In this document: piece after piece, positions 24,607 through 35,551 of the stretch
Layout of the letters: every line of letters begins with the position of its first letter
Position numbering within the stretch: the first letter of the stretch is position 1
Source of the DNA: Agrobacterium sp. a22-2
Lineage (GTDB): Bacteria > Pseudomonadota > Alphaproteobacteria > Rhizobiales > Rhizobiaceae
Reading direction: 5' to 3'
Assembly (NCBI RefSeq): GCF_012276985.1
Contig: NZ_JAAXMM010000002.1
Coordinates: 248,001-312,000, forward strand
Length of the DNA stretch: 64,000 nt
Position numbers and translations under genes: made by a program
The notes under the pieces: model-generated
The model's database searches: none
Told to the model about the DNA's origin: nothing
Seen by the model: the letters and a program-made list of their open reading frames with translations, nothing else

Positions 24607-26187
24607 TCAGAGCCCGTTCAGCTCGACCCGGTGGCGCTGCATGGTGAGGAATTTTGCATAATCCCGGTCGTAGAGGGCCTTGCGGGCCGGGTTCGGCGCG
24701 ATGCGTTGGCCCGAGGGGGCCATGGCGGCGCCGGCAGCGGTGAGACTTTTATAGAGCCCGCCGGCGGCGGCAGCGTTCATGGCGGTGCCGACCAGCACGG
24801 CGTCGCGGCTGTCGGGAATGACGAGGTCGCAGCCGGTGACATCGGCGTAGAGCTCGACCAGCAGCGGGTTCTTCACATGGCCGCCGGTCAGGTGCAGCAC
24901 GCTGCTGTGCGTGCCGCTTGCCGCCATGGTTTCGAGGATCTGCCTGAGCCCCAGCGCGATGGCGACGCAAGCGCGCCAGTAGAGCCGGCCGAGGCCGTCG
25001 AAGGAGGTATCGAGCGTCAGGCCAGATATCACGCCGGTCAGGTGCGGATCGGCAAAGGGCGAGCGGTTGCCGTGGAAATCCGGCAGGATCGCGATGCGGT
25101 CGGCAAACCCTGCGCCTTCGATTGCGCGGAGCTGCTGGACGCGGGCGATGACCTGCTGGTGGCGCTCGGGCGTCGGGTCGCCGCCAAGGCTGTGCAGCCT
25201 GAGCAGATGGCCAAGCAGGGCACCGGTTGCCGATTGGCCGGCCTCGATCAGCCATTGGCCGGCAAACACCGTTTCGCGATAAGGCCCCCACAGGCTCTTG
25301 CCGAATTGCGGATCGCCGGCAAAACTGATGATGCAGCTGGACGTGCCACCGACCAGCGCCGTCTGCTGGTGCAGCGTGTGCGGATCGGCCGCCACGCCGC
25401 CGAGCACGCCGAGCGCCCCGGCATAGGCATCGACCATGCCGGCCGCGACGCTGACCGTCTCGTCGAGGCCCAATTCCGCCGCGCCTGCCGCCGAGAGACG
25501 GCCGACCGGCGCGCCGACCGGGACGGCGGTGTCTGGAAGCGTGCCCTTCTGCACGAGGTCATCGAGGCCGATCAGGCTCAGGAAATCGGCCTGCCAGCCG
25601 CTGACGCGGCCGGCGACGAAATTCCACTTGGAGGTCAGCGTGCAGACCGAGCGCTCGGTCGAGCCGGTCGCCCGCCAGGTGAGGAAGTCCGAGAGGTCGA
25701 AGAGATAGCCGACGCGGTCCCAAAGGTCGGGACGATGGCGCTTCAGCCACATCAGCTTGGGCATCTGCATCTCCGGCGAAATGCTGCCGCCACAATGGGC
25801 AAGCGTCGGATGGCCGGTGCGGTTGCATTCCTCCGCTTCCGTTGCGGCGCGATGGTCGAGCCAGGCGATGGTGTCGAAGGCCTCGCCGTCTTCTGTCTCA
25901 AGCGCCAGCGGCGCGCCGTCGTGGTCGCGCAGCACCAGCGAGCAGGTGGCGTCGAAGGCCAGCGCCGCGATACGATCCGGCGCAATGCCGGACTGTTGCA
26001 GGGCGCCCCGCACTGCATGGCAGCAGGCGCGCCAGATGTCTTCGGAGCCATGTTCGCCGCGCTCGTCCTGCGGCCGGCGCAGCAGAATCGGATGTTCGCA
26101 GCGCACCAGAAGTTGGCCGTTGCGGTCGACCACGCCGGCGCGTGCGCTGCCCGTTCCGACATCCACCGCAATCACGTGGTCCCGCAT
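24607..26187 (-). CDS. FGGY-family pentulose kinase (ribulokinase/xylulokinase-like)
   Basis: A 526-aa cytoplasmic kinase of the FGGY family. Residues 3-15 hold the phosphate-1 loop (VIAVDVGTGSARAG), ALAFDATCSLV and AWLDHR the substrate-side motifs, LVGGTSSC and HLTGGHVKNPLL the ATPase-fold glycine motifs near residues 300 and 435. The pattern fits the pentulose-kinase branch (D-ribulose or D-xylulose). It is the last gene of the polyol operon, 25 nt after the HAD gene, so it most likely phosphorylates the ketose made by MtlK or SmoS from pentitols such as arabitol or ribitol. The start at 26187 gives the normal N-terminus. Confidence 0.88.
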   Translation of the reverse strand: MRDHVIAVDVGTGSARAGVVDRNGQLLVRCEHPILLRRPQDERGEHGSEDIWRACCHAVRGALQQSGIAPDRIAALAFDATCSLVLRDHDGAPLALETEDGEAFDTIAWLDHRAATEAEECNRTGHPTLAHCGGSISPEMQMPKLMWLKRHRPDLWDRVGYLFDLSDFLTWRATGSTERSVCTLTSKWNFVAGRVSGWQADFLSLIGLDDLVQKGTLPDTAVPVGAPVGRLSAAGAAELGLDETVSVAAGMVDAYAGALGVLGGVAADPHTLHQQTALVGGTSSCIISFAGDPQFGKSLWGPYRETVFAGQWLIEAGQSATGALLGHLLRLHSLGGDPTPERHQQVIARVQQLRAIEGAGFADRIAILPDFHGNRSPFADPHLTGVISGLTLDTSFDGLGRLYWRACVAIALGLRQILETMAASGTHSSVLHLTGGHVKNPLLVELYADVTGCDLVIPDSRDAVLVGTAMNAAAAGGLYKSLTAAGAAMAPSGQRIAPNPARKALYDRDYAKFLTMQRHRVELNGL

Positions 26188-26212
26188 TATGGCCTGTTTC
26201 CGTCCCGGTTCT

Positions 26213-26890
26213 TCATTTTGCGATAAGGTGGAGTAATTCGGCCATGGCGTCAAACACGGCGTCCGGCTTCAGCCGTGTCACGGCGTCGCGATGGCCTGCT
26301 GTACCGGCATGGGAGCCGCCGGTAAAGGCAAAGACCGTCATGCCGGCCGCCTGCGCGGCCTCGATGCCGGCCGGGCTGTCCTCGATGACGATACAGTCCT
26401 TCGGATCCCGCTGCATCTGCCCGGCGGCATAGAGAAACAGATCCGGCGCCGGCTTGCCGTGCTTGACCATGCTGGCGCTGAAGATATTCGGCACGAAGCG
26501 GTCGATGAGGCCGGTGACGGTCAGCGACAGCTCGATGCGCTCGCGCTGGCTGGACGAGGCGACGCACCAGGAAAAGCCTTTGGTTTGCAGATCGTCGAGC
26601 GCCGTGGCGACGCCGGGAATGGGCTGCAGGTCGCGCCGGAACCGCGCATAGAGATCGGTGCGCAGTTTCAGCAGGAAGGCCTCGTCGATCTCCAGGCCGA
26701 ATTCGTCGCGGGCCGTCTCGATGACGGCGCCAAGGCTGCGGCCGAGAAAGCGGCGATAGGCCTCATCGCTGTCGATGGAGACACCGGCCGCACCCAGGGC
26801 ATCGACCAGCACGTCGACGGAAATCGGCTCGCTGTCGACCAGCACACCATCGCAATCGAAGATGATGAGCTGTCGTGCCGTCTGCGCCAT
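26213..26890 (-). CDS. HAD-superfamily phosphatase/phosphoglucomutase-like hydrolase
   Basis: A 225-aa HAD hydrolase with all four motifs: DCDGVLVDSE (about 11-20), ASSSQ (about 110), K in VKHGKPAPDLF (about 140-150) and CIVIEDSPAGIEAA (about 164-177), plus a helical cap after motif I. This is the beta-phosphoglucomutase/sugar-phosphatase branch. Within the polyol operon it probably dephosphorylates or isomerises a sugar phosphate. ATG 26890 has AGGA 8 nt upstream; ATG 26899, one base after the mtlK stop, is the alternative. Confidence 0.87.
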   Translation of the reverse strand: MAQTARQLIIFDCDGVLVDSEPISVDVLVDALGAAGVSIDSDEAYRRFLGRSLGAVIETARDEFGLEIDEAFLLKLRTDLYARFRRDLQPIPGVATALDDLQTKGFSWCVASSSQRERIELSLTVTGLIDRFVPNIFSASMVKHGKPAPDLFLYAAGQMQRDPKDCIVIEDSPAGIEAAQAAGMTVFAFTGGSHAGTAGHRDAVTRLKPDAVFDAMAELLHLIAK

Positions 26891-26900
26891 GCCGATCATC

Positions 26901-28385
26901 CTATCCGCCGAGTGTACCGTCGAGATAACGCTGAAGGGTTCCAGCGGTGCCGACTGCGCGCAAGCTAGCAAGAGCCTCAGCGAAGCGCTTGATGAATTGA
27001 GGGTTTTCCCCGACTTTGCCGAAGATGTCGCCCTGCGCCAGGAAAACGAGCGGGTCGGACTTCGAGGCGAGCGCCGTGGCATGCAGCCGGTCGGCGCTCG
27101 GATCGTTGAAGGTAATGTCCTTGCCGCTGTCGGTGACGCCCTCGAAATAGCGGCACCACAGGGCCGACACCAGCGCCAGGCCGGTGACGTCGAGGCCCTT
27201 GGCAAGGCGATCGGCAGTCGAGGGCAGGATGAATTTCGGCTGGCGGTTGGAGCCGTCCTGCGCCAGGCGCGGAATGGTGTCGCCGATCTTCGGGTTGGAA
27301 AAGCGACTTTCGATCAGGGTGAAATAGTCTGCCAGGCTGGTGTTGGGTACCGGCGGCACGATCGGGATGATCTCCTCGTTTTCCAGCTTGGCGAGATAGG
27401 CGCGGATCAACGGGTTTTCCATGGATTCGTGCACGAAATGAATGTCCATCAGGGCGGCCGGATAGGCGATGGCCGCATGGCCGCCATTGAGGATGCGCAG
27501 CTTCATCAGCTCGTAAGGGGCGACATCCGGCACGAAGGTCACGCCGACCTCTTCAAGCGCCGGGCGGCCGAGCGGGAACTTGTCCTCCAGCACCCATTGT
27601 TTGAACTCTTCGCAGAACACCGGCCATTTGTCGTCGATGCCGTAGGTGTCGCGGGCAATGCCAATCTCGCGCTCGCCGGTCGCCGGCGTGATGCGGTCGA
27701 CCATGGCATTGGGGAAAGATACGTTCTCCTCGATCCAGTGGGCGAAATCCGGATCCGACAGTTTTGCGAGACCGGTGATGGTTGCCTCCGTCACTTCGCC
27801 ATTGCCGGGGATATTGTCGCAGCACATCACGGTGAAGGACGGAATGCCGGCGGCGCGGCGGGCCTTGAGGCCGGCGATAATCAGGCCGAAGACGCTCTTG
27901 GGATGGCTCGGATCGCCGGCATCGGCGACCATGGCCGGATGGGTCGGATCGAACTTGCCGGTGGCCGGGTCGATGTAATAGCCGCCCTCGGTGATGGTCA
28001 TCGAGACGATGCGGATCGCCGGGTCTGCGAGCGCCGCGATGATCTGGTCGAAGTCAGGCGCGGTCAGGATGCCGGTCATTGGTCCGGTCACGGTGGCGGC
28101 ACTGCGGTTGTTGTCCTGCTCGACGACGGTGGTCAGGTAATCCTGGGACTCGAGCTTCTCCTTCATCAGCCGGTCCGACGGCATGATGCCGGCGCCGACA
28201 ATGGCCCAGTCGAGATCCTTGCCCTTGTTGAACAGCTCGTGGAGATAGATTGCCTGGTGGGCGCGGTGGAAATTACCGACGCCGAAATGCAGGATGCCGG
28301 CTTTCAGCTGCTCGCGGCGATAGGCCGGTACGGCAGCCGTCGAGGCGATGTCGGCGAGATTGGCGAGCGATAGGGTATGGGTCAT
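26901..28385 (-). CDS. mtlK: Mannitol 2-dehydrogenase (polyol-specific long-chain dehydrogenase)
   Basis: NAD-dependent oxidation of mannitol to fructose, usually also D-arabitol to xylulose and sorbitol to fructose. The 494-aa length matches the family. Motifs: the N-terminal nucleotide site GVGNFHRAHQ (about 39-48), a central ITEGGYY segment, and the catalytic K..xxNxxH region KLRILNGGHAAIAY. The start at 28385 follows GAGGACC; the ORF extending to 28646 runs antisense-like through the SDR gene and is spurious. It is the sixth structural gene of the polyol operon. Confidence 0.93.
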   Translation of the reverse strand: MTHTLSLANLADIASTAAVPAYRREQLKAGILHFGVGNFHRAHQAIYLHELFNKGKDLDWAIVGAGIMPSDRLMKEKLESQDYLTTVVEQDNNRSAATVTGPMTGILTAPDFDQIIAALADPAIRIVSMTITEGGYYIDPATGKFDPTHPAMVADAGDPSHPKSVFGLIIAGLKARRAAGIPSFTVMCCDNIPGNGEVTEATITGLAKLSDPDFAHWIEENVSFPNAMVDRITPATGEREIGIARDTYGIDDKWPVFCEEFKQWVLEDKFPLGRPALEEVGVTFVPDVAPYELMKLRILNGGHAAIAYPAALMDIHFVHESMENPLIRAYLAKLENEEIIPIVPPVPNTSLADYFTLIESRFSNPKIGDTIPRLAQDGSNRQPKFILPSTADRLAKGLDVTGLALVSALWCRYFEGVTDSGKDITFNDPSADRLHATALASKSDPLVFLAQGDIFGKVGENPQFIKRFAEALASLRAVGTAGTLQRYLDGTLGG

Positions 28386-28441
28386 GTCACGGTCCTCGGG
28401 TAGCGAGACGCATAGTCTTTGCGAAATGGGCGCCGGGGCGC

Positions 28442-29215
28442 TCAGCTCATCCAGTTGCCGCCGTCGACATTGTATGTCTGGGCGACGATGTAGTCGGCTT
28501 CGGGCGAGGCGAGGAAGATCGCCATGCCGGTCAGGTCCTCGGCCCGGCCCATGCGGCCGAAGGGCACGGCGTCGCCGACCTGTTTCTTCTTTTCGCCGGG
28601 TGCCAAGTTTTCGTGGCGGGCAAACAGCGCGTCGACGCCATCCCAATGCTCGCCGTCGACCACGCCGGGGGCGATCGCGTTGACGTTGATGCCGTGCTTG
28701 ATGAGGTCTAGGCCGGCCGATTGGGTGAGCGAGATGATCGCCGCCTTGGTGGCGCAGTAGACACCGACCAGCGCTTCGCCGCGCCGTCCTGCCTGGCTTG
28801 CCATGTTGATGATCTTGCCGCCCTTGCCCCTCGATATCATCGATTTGGCGGCGGCCTGCAGCATGAACAGCGAGCCGGCGACATTGATCGAGAACAGCCG
28901 GTCGTAGCTGGCCCTGGTGATCTCGACGATCGGCGCCAGGTCGAACAGGGCGGCATTGTTGATCAGGATGTCGATGCCGCCGGTCTTCTCCTCGACGGCC
29001 CGGATGGCGGCATCGATGGAGGACTGTTCGGTCACGTCGAGCAGAACCGGATAGGCATTCGGCCCGAGGGCCGCGGCGGTGTCGCTGGCCCGCACGAAGT
29101 CGATATCGGCAATGGCAACTGTCGCGCCTTCAGCGATATAGGCTTCAGCAAAAGCCCGGCCGATGCCGCGTGCCGAGCCGGTGATGAGGGCGCTTTTTCC
29201 AGCCAGTCTGTTCAT
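28442..29215 (-). CDS. smoS: Sorbitol dehydrogenase, short-chain (SmoS family)
   Basis: A 257-aa SDR enzyme converting sorbitol (and galactitol or L-iditol) to the ketose with NAD. It shows the cofactor loop TGSARGIG (about 12-19), NNAA (about 87-90), catalytic Ser in [13 protein letters not shown] (about 153-157) and the C-terminal NVDGGNWMS typical of SmoS. It overlaps the ATPase gene by 4 bp (ATGA), so its synthesis is tied to the transporter. About 56 bp separate it from mtlK. Confidence 0.92.
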   Translation of the reverse strand: MNRLAGKSALITGSARGIGRAFAEAYIAEGATVAIADIDFVRASDTAAALGPNAYPVLLDVTEQSSIDAAIRAVEEKTGGIDILINNAALFDLAPIVEITRASYDRLFSINVAGSLFMLQAAAKSMISRGKGGKIINMASQAGRRGEALVGVYCATKAAIISLTQSAGLDLIKHGINVNAIAPGVVDGEHWDGVDALFARHENLAPGEKKKQVGDAVPFGRMGRAEDLTGMAIFLASPEADYIVAQTYNVDGGNWMS

Positions 29216-30213
29216 CGTATTGCCAGTCCCTTGTCGTCGAAGCGGTGGATACGGTCGGCATCCGGGGTGAGGAAGACCTTGTCACCGTGACCAACGGGAA
29301 AGTCGCCGCTGGTACGCACCGTCACCATGCCGATCCCGTCGACTTGAATGTGCAGGAAGGTGTCCGATCCCAGATGCTCGGCGACGCCGACGATGCCGGG
29401 CCAGGTGCCGCTCTCCTTGGAGAGTTTGATATGTTCCGGGCGAAAGCCGATGGTGTGGGCCTGGTAGGGTGCAGCCACCGCGCCGGTGGCAAAGTTCATC
29501 CGCGGCGAGCCGATGAAGCCGGCGACGAAGATGTTGTCGGGCTTGTTGTAGAGATCGAGCGGCGAACCGACCTGCTCGATGTGCCCGGCACTCAGCACGA
29601 CGATCTTGTCGGCCATGGTCATGGCTTCGACCTGGTCGTGGGTGACGTAGATCATCGTCGTCTTCAGCTGCTGGTGCAGCTCGCTGATCTCCAGCCGCAT
29701 GGTGCCGCGCAGCGAGGCGTCGAGGTTGGACAGCGGTTCGTCGAACAGGAAGGCCGAGGGTTCGCGCACGATGGCACGGCCGATGGCGACGCGCTGGCGC
29801 TGGCCGCCGGACAGTTGGCCCGGACGCCGGTCGAGATAATTGGTGAGGTTGAGCACGCGGGCGGCGTCGTTGACCTTCTTGTCGATGACGGCGGGATCGA
29901 GCTTGGCCATCTTCAGCGGGAAGGCGATGTTGTTGCGCACCGACATATGCGGATAAAGCGCATAGGACTGGAACACCATGGCAAGACCGCGCTTGGCGGG
30001 CGCTTCGCCGGTGACATCACGGCCGTCGATGACGATGTGGCCGCTGGTGGTGTCCTCCAGGCCGGCGATCAGGCGCAAAAGCGTCGACTTGCCGCAACCC
30101 GACGGGCCGACGAAGACGACGAATTCGCCTTCCTTGATCTCCAGGTCGATGCCCGGAATGACGATGGTCGCCCCGAAGGACTTCGAGACCTTGTTCAGTA
30201 CGATATTGCCCAT
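29212..30213 (-). CDS. smoK: Polyol ABC transporter ATP-binding protein (MalK/UgpC type)
   Basis: A 333-aa ATPase of the carbohydrate importer class. Walker [10 protein letters not shown] (about 37-45), signature LSGGQRQR (about 134-141), Walker [13 protein letters not shown] (about 153-164) and switch THDQVEAM are intact. The last 100 residues form the OB-fold regulatory domain ([11 protein letters not shown]) of MalK-type subunits. It energises the SmoF/SmoG permease for uptake of sorbitol/mannitol. Confidence 0.92.
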   Translation of the reverse strand: MGNIVLNKVSKSFGATIVIPGIDLEIKEGEFVVFVGPSGCGKSTLLRLIAGLEDTTSGHIVIDGRDVTGEAPAKRGLAMVFQSYALYPHMSVRNNIAFPLKMAKLDPAVIDKKVNDAARVLNLTNYLDRRPGQLSGGQRQRVAIGRAIVREPSAFLFDEPLSNLDASLRGTMRLEISELHQQLKTTMIYVTHDQVEAMTMADKIVVLSAGHIEQVGSPLDLYNKPDNIFVAGFIGSPRMNFATGAVAAPYQAHTIGFRPEHIKLSKESGTWPGIVGVAEHLGSDTFLHIQVDGIGMVTVRTSGDFPVGHGDKVFLTPDADRIHRFDDKGLAIR

Positions 30214-30261
30214 GTTGTTTTCTCCCCGAGCGTTCTCGGCTTATTGGATTGCCGACGTCTC

Positions 30262-31086
30262 TTATTTCACCGCGCCGAAGGTCAGGCCGCGCACCAGTTG
30301 CTTCTGGCTAAACCAGCCCATGATCAGGATCGGTGCGATGGCGAGCGTCGATGCGGCCGACAGCTTGGCCCAGAACAACCCCTGCGGACTGGAGAACGAG
30401 CTGATGAAGGCCGTCAGCGGCGCGGCATTGGTCGCCGTCAGGCGGATCGTCCAGAAGGCTTCGTTCCAGGCGAGAATGATGTTGAGCAGCATGGTCGAGG
30501 CGATGCCCGGCACGGCCATGGGGGTCAAGACATAGATGATCTCGTTCCACAGGGACGCGCCGTCCATGCGGGCCGCTTCGAGGATTTCCGACGGAATTTC
30601 CCGGAAGTAGGTGTAGAGCATCCAGACGACGATCGGCAGGTTGATCATGGTCAGCATGACGGTCAGGCCGATGCGGCTGTCGAGCAGGCCGAGGTTGCGG
30701 AAGATCAGGTACATCGGAAACAGCACCGCCACCGCCGGCATCATCTTGGTCGACAGCATCCACATCAGGATGTCCTTGGTGCGCTTCGTCGGCGAGAAGG
30801 CCATGGACCAGGCGGCCGGGACGGCGATCAGTAGCGCGAGAAGCGTCGAGCCGATCGACAGAATCACCGAGTTCATGAAGGGTTTGAAGTAGTTGTACTG
30901 GCCCTGGACCTCGGCATAACTTTCCAGCGTGCCGGAGGGGATCATGTTGAAGCCGGCGATCGCTTCCGTTTCCGATTTGAACGATGTGATGATCGTGTAG
31001 AGGATCGGAAAGAAAATGATCAGGGCGACGATCCAGGCCGCGACGGTGAAGACTGCCTTGCGTTTTGTGCTGATAGCGCGTGCCAT
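30262..31086 (-). CDS. smoG: Polyol ABC transporter permease (MalG type)
   Basis: A 274-aa inner-membrane permease with six helices. The coupling-loop EAA motif is clear (EILEAARMDGASLWNEIIYVLTPM, about residues 180-203, read in two pieces). The C-terminus LVRGLTFGAVK is typical of sugar permeases of the MalG branch. It follows the partner permease gene by 11 bp and precedes the ATPase gene. Confidence 0.9.
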   Translation of the reverse strand: MARAISTKRKAVFTVAAWIVALIIFFPILYTIITSFKSETEAIAGFNMIPSGTLESYAEVQGQYNYFKPFMNSVILSIGSTLLALLIAVPAAWSMAFSPTKRTKDILMWMLSTKMMPAVAVLFPMYLIFRNLGLLDSRIGLTVMLTMINLPIVVWMLYTYFREIPSEILEAARMDGASLWNEIIYVLTPMAVPGIASTMLLNIILAWNEAFWTIRLTATNAAPLTAFISSFSSPQGLFWAKLSAASTLAIAPILIMGWFSQKQLVRGLTFGAVK

Positions 31087-31097
31087 GATGTCTTCTC

Positions 31098-31970
31098 CTA
31101 CTTGTCCAGGTTCTTGCCGACGGCGCGCATGGCGAAGAAGGCGACGATGTTGGCAAGGATGACGGCGATGATGCCTCCGGCCGATGCCTGGCCGATTTTG
31201 AATTCGAGCGAGGCCTTCTGGTAGACCAGGAAGGGCAGGTTGGTGGAGGCGTAGCCGGGGCCGCCATTGGTGGTGACCAGGATCTCCGCATAGACGGCCA
31301 AGAGGAAGATCGTCTGGATCAGGATGACGACGGTGATCGCCCGCGACATGTGCGGCAGCGTCAGATACCAGAAGCGCGACAGGAAGCCGGCACCGTCCAT
31401 TTCGGCGGCTTCCTTCTGCTCACCGTCCAGCGATTGCAGGGAGGTCAGCAGGATGAGGGTAGCAAACGGCAACCATTGCCAGGCGACGATGATGATGACG
31501 GAAAACAGCGGATATTGCGCGAACCAGTCGACCGGTTGCAGGCCGAAGAAACGCGAGATGTCGGCAAAGACGCCGTAGCTCGGATGCATGATCATGTTCT
31601 TCCAGACCAGTGCCGCCACCGGCGGCATGACGAAGAACGGCGAGATCACCAGGATGCGCACGATCCCCTGGCCGAAGATCGGCTGGTCGAGCAGCAGCGC
31701 CAGAAGGGTGCCGCCGATCACGGTGATCAACAACACGCTGCCGACGATCAAAAGGGTGTTGATGATCGAATAGAGGAAAGCCGGATTGGAATAGAACAGC
31801 GCATAATTGGCGAAACCGACGAAGCCATCGCGCATGGGGTTCAGCGGATTATACTGCTGGAAGGAGAACCACAGGGTGAAGGCGAGCGGTACGATCATCC
31901 AGATGAACAGCATCAGCACGGATGGCGCCAGCATCAGCCTGGCAAGCGTTTGCGTCTGTCGCGTGGCCAT
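31098..31970 (-). CDS. smoF: Polyol ABC transporter permease (MalF type)
   Basis: A 290-aa inner-membrane permease with six helices and an EAA loop (EAAEMDGAGFLSRFWYLTLP, about 200-219). It starts with the basic TRQTQTLARLMLAPS segment usual for this branch. It pairs with SmoG to form the channel. The 257-bp gap before it carries a stem-loop just after smoE (32177-32208). Confidence 0.9.
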   Translation of the reverse strand: MATRQTQTLARLMLAPSVLMLFIWMIVPLAFTLWFSFQQYNPLNPMRDGFVGFANYALFYSNPAFLYSIINTLLIVGSVLLITVIGGTLLALLLDQPIFGQGIVRILVISPFFVMPPVAALVWKNMIMHPSYGVFADISRFFGLQPVDWFAQYPLFSVIIIVAWQWLPFATLILLTSLQSLDGEQKEAAEMDGAGFLSRFWYLTLPHMSRAITVVILIQTIFLLAVYAEILVTTNGGPGYASTNLPFLVYQKASLEFKIGQASAGGIIAVILANIVAFFAMRAVGKNLDK

Positions 31971-32176
31971 GAAGTCCTCCCTTGATTGATCTGGACCGTT
32001 CGGTCTCTTGCTGCATGTCGGCGCGTCATCGCGCGAAGGTCGTTGCCGGGATCGTCAGGGCGGTCTCGACCGTCCTGCGGCCGCAGCTTCGGTGACCTGG
32101 GGCGCATCGCGTCCGCCGCCGCGGTTCTTGCCTTGAGAGACATATGGCCGCCCGCCTGATGAGGGGGCGACCATGG

Positions 32177-32208
32177 GCAGGGCCGGTCGAGTGGATCTGC
32201 GGCCCTGC
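32177..32208 (-). promoter_or_regulatory. Intercistronic stem-loop after smoE
   Basis: GCAGGGCCG pairs perfectly with CGGCCCTGC (9 bp, 14-nt loop). It lies 20-50 nt after the binding-protein stop and has no T-run downstream. Such hairpins after binding-protein genes usually protect the upstream mRNA from 3' decay and lower distal expression. Confidence 0.65.
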
Positions 32209-32227
32209 TCAGTCGTTTTCGTCAGGA

Positions 32228-33538
<1,311 letters not shown>

Positions 33539-33559
33539 GTCTTCCTCCCAGAAGAGAAA

Positions 33560-33592
33560 TGAGCATTCGCTTTGCTCATGGGCAATTACTCA
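33560..33592. promoter_or_regulatory. Two abutting palindromes, candidate operator of the polyol operon
   Basis: TGAGCA-N7-TGCTCA (33560-33578) is a perfect 6-bp inverted repeat. Directly next to it TGGGCAATTACTCA (33579-33592) is a near-palindrome with related half-sites. They lie 22-54 bp upstream of smoE, between it and the SorC-type regulator gene, a good position for that regulator to bind. Confidence 0.6.
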
Positions 33593-33693
33593 CTTTTGGC
33601 GCGACGAAAGTCAATGCAGAATCCATGCTGCACTGCCGAAGCGGGGGGCTAACGGTCTGAATGGGCTTGGAAAAAACTTGTGGCCGAGGGCTG

Positions 33694-34647
33694 TCAGGCT
33701 TTCAGAAGGTAGCGCGCGGCGTCTTCATCGGTGATCAGCGCGTTGACGAAGCGGCCTTGGACGGCGGCGCGGATGGCGGCGTGCTTGCGTTTGCCCTTGG
33801 CAATGCCGATGACGCAGGACGTGTCGCGCGACGGCAGCGGAATACTGGCGACCCGCTCGTTGACGGGGTTGTCGAGCAGCTGCCCGTTGGCGTCGAAAAT
33901 CCAGCCGCAGATCTCGCCGGTGGCGCCGGCTGTCAGCAGGCCTTCCATCTCGTCGGCTTGCAGGAAACCGTCGACTTCGAGTGGCGCCTGGTGACCCATT
34001 TCGCCGATGCCGACAAAGGTCACGTCGGCCTTGGTGCCCAGTGAAATCGTTGGAATGACAAGGGCTTGCTGGTGCAGCAGGTCGCGCTCTGCACGCGACG
34101 AGACCAGCACGGGCAGCGGCATGGGGAAGTGGCGGGCCTGGATGGCGTCGGCCATCGAGAAAATGACGTTGTAATAAGCAGCCGAGCCGTCCGGGCTGAT
34201 ATTGCCGGTGAGCGAGACGATGCGGTGCTGCGGACAGGCCATCGGCGGCAATTGGTCGACGGCGGCGCGCAGAGTTCGTCCGGTGCCGATGGCGAGAATC
34301 AGCGGTTCGGGCTGTTTCAGCCAGCGCTCGATTTCCGCGGCACCGGCCTCGGCAAGGCCTGTCGTGGCCGAGTCCGAGCCCGGATCGCTCGGCACGATTT
34401 CCACCTGCCGCAGGCCGTATTTGCGCTTCACCGCTTCGCCGAGCTCAAGACAGACGGCGATCGGGTGGTCGAGGCGGACCTTGATCAGTTTTTCGGCAAC
34501 GGCCAGCGAAACGAGGCGCTGGGCACTCTGGCGGGAAATGCCCATGGCGGCGGCGATTTCGTCCTGGGTGCGGCCAGCCACGTAATAGAGCCATCCGGCC
34601 CTCGCCGCATCGTCAAACCGTCCGTTGCTGCCTGCTTTGCGTGCCAT
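33694..34647 (-). CDS. SorC/DeoR-type sugar-binding transcriptional regulator
   Basis: A 317-aa regulator. Residues about 15-60 form an HTH (GRTQDEIAAAMGISRQSAQRLVS); residues about 65-310 form the SorC sugar-binding domain, related to sugar-phosphate isomerases, with ILAIGTGRTLRAA and IVSLTGN near the effector site. It lies immediately upstream of, and in the same direction as, the polyol operon, matching SmoC-type control: effector (a polyol or its phosphate) modulates binding at the palindromes before smoE. Whether it activates or represses cannot be read. Confidence 0.88.
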   Translation of the reverse strand: MARKAGSNGRFDDAARAGWLYYVAGRTQDEIAAAMGISRQSAQRLVSLAVAEKLIKVRLDHPIAVCLELGEAVKRKYGLRQVEIVPSDPGSDSATTGLAEAGAAEIERWLKQPEPLILAIGTGRTLRAAVDQLPPMACPQHRIVSLTGNISPDGSAAYYNVIFSMADAIQARHFPMPLPVLVSSRAERDLLHQQALVIPTISLGTKADVTFVGIGEMGHQAPLEVDGFLQADEMEGLLTAGATGEICGWIFDANGQLLDNPVNERVASIPLPSRDTSCVIGIAKGKRKHAAIRAAVQGRFVNALITDEDAARYLLKA

Positions 34648-34714
34648 GGAACCCCTTTGCCTTAATCTGAGTAACCCTGCCGGATTTGGCTGTCAATTGC
34701 CGAGCGGGCGCCGA

Positions 34715-35551
34715 TCAGGCCGGGTTCCGGTGGGATGCCAGCACCAGTTCCACCTGGTTGTCGGCCAGCATGGCGGCAATATCGTCCGGCGGGCGCCGGT
34801 CGGTGACCAGCATGTCATAGGTCGAGGGCGCGTCGATGATGATCGGCGCCCTGCGGCCGAATTTGCCGGTGTCGGCGACGATCATCCGGCATTCGGCCTG
34901 CTTGGCCGCTTCGCGCGAAAAATCCGCCTCGTCCATGTCCTGCAGCATGAAGCCGTGGGCGGCATCGATGGCGGTGACCGACAGGATGGCGTAGCGGACC
35001 TGGAAGCGGCGCACGAAGGTGATGGCCTCCAGCCCGAAGGCGCCGCCATCGTGGGGCCGCAGTTCGCCGCCGGCGAAAAACACCCGGTTGCCGTTGCGGG
35101 TCGCCAGCGTCTGGGCGACGGCCAGCGAATTGGTGACGACGAACAGGTTCTGGTGCTTCTGGAGCGCCACGGCAATGAAGGCGGTGGTCGAGCCGATGTC
35201 GAGGAACAGCGTGTCGCCGTCGGCGATCCGGCTGGCGACGGCGGCGGCGATCGAGCGCTTGGCCTCCGGGTTTTCGCCCATGCGGAAATGCAGAGGCGGC
35301 TCGTTGCCGCTGTCCTTGATATGGACGCCGCCATGCACCTTGGTCACTAGGCCATTGGCCTCGAGCGTGCGGATATTGCGCCGGATGGTTTCTTCCGAGA
35401 CGGCAAGGCGTTCGGCCAGGAACTGGATGCGGCCCGATCCGCCGGCCAGCCGCAATTCTTCCAGTATTTCCCGTTCGCGGTGGTTGGAAAAGGCCTGTTG
35501 CGGGTCCGGTTCTGCCATTCTTGACGTGTCCATGGGGTTTGTCGTCGACAT
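34715..35551 (-). CDS. DeoR-family transcriptional regulator
   Basis: A 278-aa repressor. The N-terminal winged HTH is typical of the family (QFLAERLAVSEETIRRNIRTLE, then VHGGVH, about 40-80), and the rest is the DeoRC sensor with DTLFLDIGSTTAFIA and the phosphate-loop-like TNSLAVAQ. It probably senses a sugar phosphate. Starts at 35551, 35533 and 35518 are all possible; none has a strong ribosome site. It follows the SorC gene's direction but lies upstream of it, and is divergent from the choline-kinase-like gene, either of which could be its target. Confidence 0.83.
   Translation of the reverse strand: MSTTNPMDTSRMAEPDPQQAFSNHREREILEELRLAGGSGRIQFLAERLAVSEETIRRNIRTLEANGLVTKVHGGVHIKDSGNEPPLHFRMGENPEAKRSIAAAVASRIADGDTLFLDIGSTTAFIAVALQKHQNLFVVTNSLAVAQTLATRNGNRVFFAGGELRPHDGGAFGLEAITFVRRFQVRYAILSVTAIDAAHGFMLQDMDEADFSREAAKQAECRMIVADTGKFGRRAPIIIDAPSTYDMLVTDRRPPDDIAAMLADNQVELVLASHRNPA

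Noticed and set aside
24631..26226. 531-codon forward ORF over the FGGY kinase
   Set aside because: Shadow; the kinase motifs on the other strand are intact.
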